Below, piece by piece: positions 13,164 to 19,106 of a stretch of 19,106 nt of DNA. The stretch's first letter is position 1; every line of letters begins with the position of its first letter. This DNA is from Chloroflexota bacterium. GTDB taxonomy: Bacteria > Chloroflexota > UBA6077 > CF-72. The stretch lies in NCBI GenBank assembly GCA_019247135.1, contig JAFAPL010000413.1, positions 1 to 19,106 of the forward strand. Reading direction: 5' to 3'. The translations under genes were made by a program, and so were the position numbers. The notes beneath the pieces are model-generated. The model saw nothing but the letters and a program-made list of their open reading frames with translations, searched no databases and was not told the origin of the DNA.

Positions 13164-13919
13164 ATGGGCCGTAACGGAAAAGTCCAGCCGCCGCTGCAAG
13201 CGACCACCCTCCGCGGCGAGGTCTATGTCGTGCTACGTCACGAAATCCTGGCGGGCCGCCTCGCGCCCGGCTCTCGCCTCGTCGAAGCCGAGCTTGCCGC
13301 CCGACTCGGTGTCAGTCGCAACCCCGTCCGCGAAGCCATCACGCGTCTGGAGCAGCAGGGTCTGGTCGTTTCGATCGCCAATCGCGGCGCCTTCGTCGTC
13401 AGTCCGACGCCCGAGCAGGCGCATGACATGTTTCTGTTGCGGGCGCATCTGGAGCATCTGGCTGTGCGGCTCGCTTTTGCCCGCTACCGGCCCGGCCTGT
13501 TCGCCAGTCTCTCGGAAGTATGTGGCGCAATGTCGCGCCTGGCGCGCACCTCCAGCCGCGTCGGCGACGATCAACTAGGCGACTTCAGCTTGTTGGACGC
13601 GCAATTTCATACACGCCTCGTGGAGGCCGCGGGTAGCCCCGCGCTCCTCCGCGCGTGGGAGACGGTCGCGCCAACCGACATTATTTTTCTTTACGACCGG
13701 ACGCGTTCGGTCGCGTTCACCCGCGCCGAACTCGACGGCATGGTCGCCCGCCACCAGCAGCTCGGGGAAGCGCTTCAGGGTGGAAACTCACGCGTCGCAC
13801 TGGCGGAGCTGCGCGCGCACTTCATGGCTGCTTCACGCCGCGACACGGTTTCGCTCGATGAGGGCAGTCTGGCGATTCTCGATTGGGGAATCGACCAGGA
13901 CGGCGAGGTGTCTCGATGA
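13164..13919 (+). CDS. GntR-family transcriptional regulator, FadR/FCD subfamily
   Basis: A 251-residue DNA-binding regulator. The winged helix-turn-helix occupies about residues 15-80 (LRGEVYVVLRHEILAGRLAP, then ELAARLGVSRNPVREAITRL with the recognition helix at 51-62, wing SIANRGAFVVS). The all-helical FCD ligand domain covers about 84-228, with probable metal/ligand residues Asp145, His149, His197 and His219. ATG 13164 is preferred; TTG 13143 lies inside the operator candidate and would add seven unrelated residues. There is no strong Shine-Dalgarno, so a leaderless or weakly translated message is possible. It heads the second importer operon and likely represses it, with a sugar acid or imported product as inducer (inference). 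It overlaps a 31-codon frame at its stop. Confidence 0.9.
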   Translation: MGRNGKVQPPLQATTLRGEVYVVLRHEILAGRLAPGSRLVEAELAARLGVSRNPVREAITRLEQQGLVVSIANRGAFVVSPTPEQAHDMFLLRAHLEHLAVRLAFARYRPGLFASLSEVCGAMSRLARTSSRVGDDQLGDFSLLDAQFHTRLVEAAGSPALLRAWETVAPTDIIFLYDRTRSVAFTRAELDGMVARHQQLGEALQGGNSRVALAELRAHFMAASRRDTVSLDEGSLAILDWGIDQDGEVSR

Positions 13920-14011
13920 GCACACCTTCTGTCCTGCAACAAGATGCTCGAGTTGAACCTGGCGGTGTCTTTCTGGGCTGCCGGGCAGTCGTTCCTTCGA
14001 CGGAGGGGTAA
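13916..14011 (+). CDS. Possible 31-residue coupling peptide between gntR and the aminotransferase gene
   Basis: ATG 13916 overlaps the GntR stop (ATGA) and opens a 31-codon frame. Its TAA (14009-14011) lies four bases before the aminotransferase GTG and inside the spacer after GGAGGGG. The peptide (start MSTPSVLQQDARVE) has no motif that I recognise. The layout would carry ribosomes from gntR to the aminotransferase start. It could equally be chance in a 96-base gap. Confidence 0.2.
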   Translation: MSTPSVLQQDARVEPGGVFLGCRAVVPSTEG

Positions 14012-14015
14012 CCGC

Positions 14016-15326
14016 GTGGTGAGCGCACGAAAGCACGAGCGATCAGACGAATTGTGGCAGCGCGGCATGAAAGCGATTCCGGTGGGTACCCAGACCTTCG
14101 GCAAATCGCCGAAGCAGTGGGGGTTCGGAACTGTACCGAATTATGTGCGGCGCGCCCAGGGCAGCCACATCTGGGACGTCGACGGCAACGAATATGTCGA
14201 TTATGGGATGGCGCTTGGGCCGATTATCCTCGGCTATAACTATCCGTCCGTGAACGCCGCGATAGCGCGGCAGCTTGCGGACGGCAGTATCTTCTCACTG
14301 AACCATCCGCTCGAAGTGGAGTTGTCGGAGCTGCTGATTGACGTGATCCCGTGCGCGGAAATGGTGCGCTTTGGCAAGAACGGCTCCGACGCAACGGCCG
14401 CGGCAGTGCGGCTTGCGCGCGGCTGGACTGAGCGCGACGTAGTTCTCTGTTCCGGATATCACGGGTGGCAGGACTGGTATATCGGCTCGACGAGCCGTCA
14501 CCGTGGCGTGCCAAAGGCGGTCCGCGACCTGACGCATCAGTTTCCGTACAACGACCGGGATGCCCTGCGAACGTTACTGCGAGAGCATGACGGAAACGTG
14601 GCCGCGGTCATCATGGAGGCCAGCAACTTCGAGCCACCGTTACCCGGATATCTCGAGGACGTGAAGGGGCTGGCGCATGACGCGGGTGCCTTGCTGATTT
14701 TCGACGAGGTCTTGACTGGTTTTCGGATGGCGCTCGGTGGTGCCCAGAGCTACTTCGGCGTGCTTCCGGATCTTGCGGTCTTCGCCAAAGCCATGGCCAA
14801 CGGCATGCCGGTGTCAGCGCTCGTGGGTCGTGCCGATGTGATGGACCTCTTCAACGAGGTGTTCTATTCGTTCACCTTTGCTGGAGAGACGCTCTCGCTG
14901 GCCGCGGCCGTGGCGACGATTCACGAGCTCCAGAAGCCCGAGGTTCTGCACACCGTGTGGGCTCGGGGAGGCGAGCTCAAGAGAGGCTGCCTGGAGCTGA
15001 TCGCGGAGTTCGGCCTCGACGGAGTTGTCGCCTGCAGCGGGTACGACTGTTGGCCGAGGTTGTCTTTCGCAGGTAACGACGACCACGAAAGCAGAGTGCT
15101 GGAAACGCTGTTCCGACAGGAGGTGACCAAGCGTGGGATTCTCATGCGGACAGGCATGTTTCTTTCGTACTCGCATTCCGCCGACGACCTCCGTCAGACG
15201 CTCGACGCCTATGGCAGCGCGCTCGAGTTGATCGCCCACGCCCGTCGCGGAGGGAAGCTGGAAGAGCGACTGGATGGGCCTGTGATCCAGCCCGTGATTC
15301 GCGATCAGATTCGCGTGAGTGGTTAG
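14016..15326 (+). CDS. Class III PLP-dependent aminotransferase, glutamate-1-semialdehyde aminomutase-like
   Basis: A 436-residue fold-type I PLP enzyme of the HemL-like branch. Seen are YVRRAQGSHIWDVDGNEYVD (N-terminal), the cofactor-phosphate region FGKNGSDATAAAVRLARG, the GYHGWQDWYIG segment, Asp230 in FDEVLTGFR (pyridine-N contact) and the Schiff-base Lys258 in FAKAMANGMPVSA. The K-N-G-S-D-A-T wording instead of N-S-G-T-E-A is typical of HemL-like enzymes found in carbohydrate clusters rather than of tetrapyrrole HemL. I place the start at GTG 14016 because GGAGGGG lies seven bases upstream; a longer frame from ATG 13944 has a non-family N-terminus. The gene follows gntR and precedes the binding protein by 18 bases, so it belongs to the importer operon and probably acts on a keto sugar or keto acid derived from the imported compound. 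Confidence 0.85.
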   Translation: MVSARKHERSDELWQRGMKAIPVGTQTFGKSPKQWGFGTVPNYVRRAQGSHIWDVDGNEYVDYGMALGPIILGYNYPSVNAAIARQLADGSIFSLNHPLEVELSELLIDVIPCAEMVRFGKNGSDATAAAVRLARGWTERDVVLCSGYHGWQDWYIGSTSRHRGVPKAVRDLTHQFPYNDRDALRTLLREHDGNVAAVIMEASNFEPPLPGYLEDVKGLAHDAGALLIFDEVLTGFRMALGGAQSYFGVLPDLAVFAKAMANGMPVSALVGRADVMDLFNEVFYSFTFAGETLSLAAAVATIHELQKPEVLHTVWARGGELKRGCLELIAEFGLDGVVACSGYDCWPRLSFAGNDDHESRVLETLFRQEVTKRGILMRTGMFLSYSHSADDLRQTLDAYGSALELIAHARRGGKLEERLDGPVIQPVIRDQIRVSG

Positions 15327-15344
15327 TAAAGGGGGATAGGGACC

Positions 15345-16700
15345 ATGATTACTGACACGGTAACTCGGCGTGAGGCACTGCTACGCATTTCGGCTGGAGT
15401 AGCTGCGGGCGCCGCCGCCCTGCAGGTTGGATTCCCGGCTGTCGCTAACAGCGCTCCGCTCAGCGCCGCGAGCATGACGCTCCAGGCGTGGATCAGTCGC
15501 GGGGCACCGCAAAGCGATCTCGTCGTCCAACAGATTCAGAAATACAATGCCGAGGTGGCGGCGAGCGGAGTCCAGTGGCAGACTCTGGACGTTTCCGACG
15601 ACATCGACGCAAAGCTCGCGGCTGCCGCCTCCGCGGGCAGCGGCTTTGCTGATGCGTACATCGGCGACGACTCACTGAGCTGGGCCTCCCGCTACATTCA
15701 GGCAGGCTGGGTTCTGCCACTCAATCCAATTCTGCAACCTCTTGGGTTCGACTGGAGCGACTTCGCTCCCGGCACGCGCTGGCAGCTGAATGGCCAGGAC
15801 TACATGTTGAACTATGGCCCGAGCGGATTCTTGCAGTATGTGAACCTCGATCATCTCCAGGCTGCCGGCCTGGACTTGACGCAGAATCCGCCTGACAGCA
15901 TGGAGACGCTGGTCGAGTGGGCCCAGAAGCTCACACAGCGGGACGATTCCGGCAACATCACGCGTTCCGGCTTTCTGATGACTGGCACCGGACTGCAACC
16001 AACCGTGGTCTGGGGACACGTCCTTCAATCCCTCGGCTACTCACTGGTCGGTGCGGATGGTCGGTCCACCAACTTCAACAACGACGCTGGCCGGCAGGCC
16101 GCGCAGTTCGTTCTGGACCTGTTCAATACATACAAGGTCTCCGACGCAAACGTCAGCGATCGCTACAAGGAGTGGTTGACTGGCAACGCATCGATCTTCT
16201 GGTCGGGTGACTGGGTGATAGGATCCAGCCTGCAGCAACAAGGTTTGAACTTCGATGTCTGGAAGATGCCAACGTTCAACGGTGGGCGCGCGTCGCAGGC
16301 GAGCCTGGAGTCCATGATGATCTTCAAACAGTCCGACTCGAACCGTATCACCGAGGCTGGCAAGCTGCTGAAGTGGTTCATGGCACACTCCGGCGATTAT
16401 TACGCGACCATCGGCGACATTGCGCCCTTGAACTCGGTGCTCAATTCGTCGCAATACCAGAACCGGCCCGCCAACAAGTACCTGTGGCCCGTCCAGGACG
16501 CATATAGCAACCACTACACGTTCGCGCAGGTGAGTCATCCAGAGCAGGACCTGAACTACTACGGCAGTCCACTGGTGAGCCGCAACCTGGACACCGTGTG
16601 GTTGGGCAACGCGAGCATTCAGGACGGACTCGTTGCGCTCGAACGGGACGTGCAAGCGGTCCTGGCGAAGGCACCGCTCGCGAGTTTCACGCTCACCTAG
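15345..16700 (+). CDS. Carbohydrate ABC importer, Tat-type secreted solute-binding protein
   Basis: A 451-residue family 1 sugar-binding protein. The N-terminus has twin arginines (TRREALLR, Arg8-Arg9) and a hydrophobic stretch to about residue 33, with likely cleavage near VANSA. There is no lipobox and I see no cysteine in the protein. The mature part shows MTLQAWISRGAPQSDLVVQQ, a polar domain with YGPSGFLQYVNLDHLQAAGL (the usual first hinge, where the residue after a Y.N strand lines the cleft), and WLTGNASIFWSGDWVIGSSL near the C-terminal lobe, a typical A-x-x-x-x-G-x-W motif. AAGGGGGATAGGG precedes ATG 15345. It is followed six bases later by a permease gene. How it stays at the cell surface without a lipid anchor is unclear. 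The ligand is unknown. Confidence 0.87.
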   Translation: MITDTVTRREALLRISAGVAAGAAALQVGFPAVANSAPLSAASMTLQAWISRGAPQSDLVVQQIQKYNAEVAASGVQWQTLDVSDDIDAKLAAAASAGSGFADAYIGDDSLSWASRYIQAGWVLPLNPILQPLGFDWSDFAPGTRWQLNGQDYMLNYGPSGFLQYVNLDHLQAAGLDLTQNPPDSMETLVEWAQKLTQRDDSGNITRSGFLMTGTGLQPTVVWGHVLQSLGYSLVGADGRSTNFNNDAGRQAAQFVLDLFNTYKVSDANVSDRYKEWLTGNASIFWSGDWVIGSSLQQQGLNFDVWKMPTFNGGRASQASLESMMIFKQSDSNRITEAGKLLKWFMAHSGDYYATIGDIAPLNSVLNSSQYQNRPANKYLWPVQDAYSNHYTFAQVSHPEQDLNYYGSPLVSRNLDTVWLGNASIQDGLVALERDVQAVLAKAPLASFTLT

Positions 16701-16706
16701 GGAAGC

Positions 16707-17642
16707 ATGACGGCTGGCTTGCCGGGGCTGGGTGCGCCAGCGGTAACGGCCCCGGGTTACCCGCGTACGCGGCGGCAGCTGCTGACGCGTCAGGATCGCG
16801 TCGCGTACTCGTTTCTGTTGCCCTTCATGTTGTTGTTCACCGCGGTGACGCTGTATCCGTTCCTGAGCGGCCTGGTGTTGAGCTTCACGGACGTCTCACC
16901 GCTGGCTCCGGAGATTCACTGGGTCGGCATCGATAATTACGCAACACTGCTGGGCCAGGACGCCATCTTCCGCGGCAGCCTCGGCGCAACGGTGCTGTAC
17001 GTCGGACTACTGGTCCCCGCGCAAGCCGTGGTGGGATTACTGCTCGCTCTGTACGTCAACCAGAAGCTCTGGCTCAATCAGATTTCTCGCGTCGCCTTTT
17101 TCGCGCCCTTCGTGTTGTCCGTCTCCGTCGTCGGGATCATCTGGGGCTGGATTCTGGAGACGCGCTACGGATTGCTCAATCTGGGTCTCGCGGCGCTGCA
17201 CCTGCCGGGCAGTACTCCGTGGCTGACCAACGTGAGCTGGGTGATCGTTGCGATCGTAATCGCAAGCCTGTGGTGGCACATCGGATTCAGCATGGTGCTA
17301 TTTCTGGCAGGGTTGCAGGACATTCCGTCCGAGCTGCGCGAAGTCGCTCAGATTGACGGTGCGAATGGCTGGCAGGTGCTGTGGTATGTCGTAATCCCGC
17401 TCCTCCGACCGGTCACCTCTCTGGTCGTGGTCCTGTGTGTAATCGACGCGATCAAGGTATTCGGCCTGCCGTGGTTCATGACCAACGGTGGGCCGGCGGG
17501 TGCGAGTACGACGGTCGTGTATGACCTGTATCTCAACTTTCAGTCAGTGCACATGGGCTACGCCTCGGCGATTGGCTTTTGTCTGCTGGTGATCATGGTC
17601 GTGCTGGCGCTCGTTCGTCAGGTGTTTCGCGAACCGACGTGA
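16707..17642 (+). CDS. Carbohydrate ABC importer permease, MalF/UgpA type (second system)
   Basis: A 311-residue membrane subunit. The first helix is in RVAYSFLLPFMLLFTAVTLY, then the LSGLVLSFTDVSP loop and about five further helices. The EAA loop is at 212-231 (EVAQIDGANGWQVLWYVVIP) and the family segment WFMTNGGPAGASTTVVYDLY follows. The start ATG 16707 lies six bases after the binding-protein stop, with AGGGAAG overlapping that stop. The final TGA overlaps the GTG of the next permease (GTGA, 17639-17642). It works with that subunit and a shared ATPase not encoded here. Confidence 0.92.
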   Translation: MTAGLPGLGAPAVTAPGYPRTRRQLLTRQDRVAYSFLLPFMLLFTAVTLYPFLSGLVLSFTDVSPLAPEIHWVGIDNYATLLGQDAIFRGSLGATVLYVGLLVPAQAVVGLLLALYVNQKLWLNQISRVAFFAPFVLSVSVVGIIWGWILETRYGLLNLGLAALHLPGSTPWLTNVSWVIVAIVIASLWWHIGFSMVLFLAGLQDIPSELREVAQIDGANGWQVLWYVVIPLLRPVTSLVVVLCVIDAIKVFGLPWFMTNGGPAGASTTVVYDLYLNFQSVHMGYASAIGFCLLVIMVVLALVRQVFREPT

Positions 17643-18490
17643 TCGTACGCGCACGTCGGCACCGACTGCGTGTCGGTGACGTGGTCCTGTTCGTCCTCGG
17701 CATCGCGGCGACGGTCTTGTGGCTGGTTCCCATCGTCTGGCTGTTCGTGTCGTCCGTGAAGCCGGAGGGTGAGATTTTGACCAGGACGCCGGAGCTTCTG
17801 CCGCAGCACGTCATCCTGGACAACTACTTCACGGTTTTCAAGCAGCCTGTCCTGAAGTGGTTTCTCAACAGCTTGATCGTGGCCGTTGGTGGAACGATTC
17901 TTACGCTGGTCGTGAGTGCCACGGCTGGGTACGCGTTCGCGCGCTTCCGGTTCAAGGGCCGCCAGGTTCTGTTCAGCATCCTGCTGGCGACACTGATCGT
18001 CCCGTTCGAAGTTACGATGATTCCGCTGTACCTGTTGATGTCGGGCCTGCATCTGACGGGAACGCTGGTGGCCATGATTTTGCCTGATGCTGCCAGTGCG
18101 GTCGGCGTGTACATCTTTCGCAATTTCTTTTTCAGTTTTCCACGCGATTTGGAAGACGCCGCCGCGATCGACGGCTCAGGTCCATGGGGAACGTTCTGGC
18201 GAGTGGCGCTGCCACTTGCGGTGCCGTCCATCGTCGCAGTGGCCATCCTGAGCTTTGTCGGGTACTGGAACGCGTTTCTGTGGCCGTTGTTGGTCAGCAA
18301 CGCCGATACCACGACCATGAGTCTCGGAATTGCCGCTTATCGCCCCGGCGCGAGCAGCACCGGACGCAGTCAGGCGATTGGACCGGGACTTGCCGCGGCG
18401 ACACTGCTTGCTGCTCCCACGTTGTTGGTCTTTTTCGCTCTCCAACGCCGATTTATCGAGGGCGTTACGACCTCAGGTCTCAAGCAATAG
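17639..18490 (+). CDS. Carbohydrate ABC importer permease, MalG/UgpE type (second system)
   Basis: A 283-residue membrane subunit with six predicted helices: VVLFVLGIAATVLWLVPIVW first, then KWFLNSLIVAVGGTILTLVV and GYAFARFRFKGRQVLFSILL. The EAA loop EDAAAIDGSGPWGTFWRVAL is at 172-191, and GYWNAFLWPLLVSNADTTTM follows. I set the start at GTG 17639, which overlaps the preceding stop by four bases and gives the usual length and short basic N-terminus; an in-frame ATG at 17579 would lie deep inside the preceding gene. It is translationally coupled to its partner permease. Confidence 0.92.
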   Translation: MIVRARRHRLRVGDVVLFVLGIAATVLWLVPIVWLFVSSVKPEGEILTRTPELLPQHVILDNYFTVFKQPVLKWFLNSLIVAVGGTILTLVVSATAGYAFARFRFKGRQVLFSILLATLIVPFEVTMIPLYLLMSGLHLTGTLVAMILPDAASAVGVYIFRNFFFSFPRDLEDAAAIDGSGPWGTFWRVALPLAVPSIVAVAILSFVGYWNAFLWPLLVSNADTTTMSLGIAAYRPGASSTGRSQAIGPGLAAATLLAAPTLLVFFALQRRFIEGVTTSGLKQ

Positions 18491-18504
18491 GAGAGGAGAA
18501 CTCG

Positions 18505-19106
18505 TTGCCAACGCTCAAGGACGTCGAGTACGTCACAATTGCGCAGGACCCGAACCACGCTCACTGCCTGAACCAGGTCAATATTCGCGCACTGCGCAAC
18601 GGTGACGTCGCCGTCATCTACAACGAGGAACGATTCCCGTTCCACCACGACACCGGACAGTCTGTGATCATCTGGTCCTCTGACGGCGGCCGAACCTGGG
18701 ACTATGCGAATCGACAGGTCGTGCTTCCATATACGGAGGTCGAAGGCAACTGGGACTGCGGCCTCGCCGAGTTGGCGGACGGGAGCCTGCTCGTGAATCT
18801 CACGATCGCGGGCTTTTTCAAACGCGGCGTCAAGCCCGAGCAACCTTCCTGGGCCGCGCGGCCACTGACGCATGAGTTTGGCGACTGGACGTGGTCGTAT
18901 CGGCTGCGCAGTTGGCTCGGGACGTATGTGTTGAAGTCGAGTGACGGCGGACGGACGTGGACGCGGCCGATACCTGTCAACGTGCGACCGTTGAAGCACG
19001 GTGGTTGTCGTCTGGGAGCGTTGCAGATGCCAGATGGGCCTATTCTCCTGGGCGTCTACGGTCGCATCCACCAGTACGGCGAAGAAGACCCGATGGAGAC
19101 ATCGCG
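18505..19106 (+). CDS. Sialidase-like BNR/Asp-box protein, partial (runs off the window)
   Basis: A TTG-initiated frame with no stop to the window end (200 codons). Two Asp boxes of the form S-S-D-G-G-R-T-W stand at residues 58-65 and 145-152, about 87 apart. They mark blades of a six-bladed beta-propeller of the sialidase superfamily. NQVNIRALRNGDVAVIYNEE near the start resembles the first strands. AGGAGAGGAGAA ends four bases before TTG 18505, a strong ribosome site that supports this start; the gene begins 14 bases after the permease stop. No signal peptide is present, so the part seen looks cytoplasmic. True sialidase activity is not shown; many operon-linked members are uncharacterised exo-sialidase-like hydrolases. 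It probably acts on what the second importer brings in. Confidence 0.82.
   Translation, partial: MPTLKDVEYVTIAQDPNHAHCLNQVNIRALRNGDVAVIYNEERFPFHHDTGQSVIIWSSDGGRTWDYANRQVVLPYTEVEGNWDCGLAELADGSLLVNLTIAGFFKRGVKPEQPSWAARPLTHEFGDWTWSYRLRSWLGTYVLKSSDGGRTWTRPIPVNVRPLKHGGCRLGALQMPDGPILLGVYGRIHQYGEEDPMETS

Noticed and set aside
13944..14015. Earlier ATG for the aminotransferase
   Set aside because: The 24 extra residues do not match the family, and a strong ribosome site stands just before GTG 14016.
17579..17638. Earlier ATG for the last permease
   Set aside because: It would overlap the preceding permease by 64 bases. GTG 17639 in a GTGA overlap gives the usual length.
1..19106. tRNA, rRNA, CRISPR arrays, insertion sequences, attachment sites
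   Set aside because: No cloverleaf-like gene, regularly spaced repeats, transposase frame or terminal inverted repeats were found by reading both strands. Weak or diverged examples could be missed by eye.

Overview
The window is GC-rich, densely coded bacterial DNA. The solute-binding lipoprotein has a Tat signal, a lipobox and a long Pro/Ala/Thr linker. Carbohydrate importers carry their two permeases but no ATPase, and F420-type enzymes and FCD-type GntR regulators are present. This combination is most like a soil or environmental Chloroflexota (Thermomicrobia-like) genome. That placement is inferred from gene style only; there is no rRNA or marker gene.

Left third (1-5878): an edge-truncated, broken deazaflavin (DUF385) reductase relic; an F420-type LLM oxidoreductase; a tiny antisense carboxylesterase relic; an MFS exporter translationally coupled to an ECF sigma factor with a fused SnoaL-like C-terminal domain; an EamA/DMT transporter split by a one-base frameshift; and a short graveyard in which remnants of a LuxR/MalT-type ATPase regulator, a SnoaL-like protein and an isochorismatase lie end to end, partly fused into one open frame.

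Middle (5879-13078): a complete GH2 beta-mannosidase on the minus strand, preceded by a Gfo/Idh/MocA remnant. A divergent promoter region with a strong palindrome leads to a FCD regulator that has lost its DNA-binding domain, then to a collapsed cyclase-family gene, and then to an intact carbohydrate ABC importer (Tat lipoprotein binding protein plus two permeases).

Right third (13079-19106): a complete FCD-type GntR regulator, a HemL-like class III aminotransferase, a second importer (Tat-secreted binding protein without a lipobox plus two overlapping permeases), and the start of a BNR/Asp-box sialidase-like protein that begins with TTG and runs off the window. Neither importer has its own ATPase here, so a shared MsmK/UgpC-like ATPase encoded elsewhere is expected.

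The two importer operons form a glycan-utilisation region: glycosidases cut, importers take up, and FCD regulators sense the product. The most unusual overall signal is the number of relics, several of which appear to keep both gene ends while the middle is missing.
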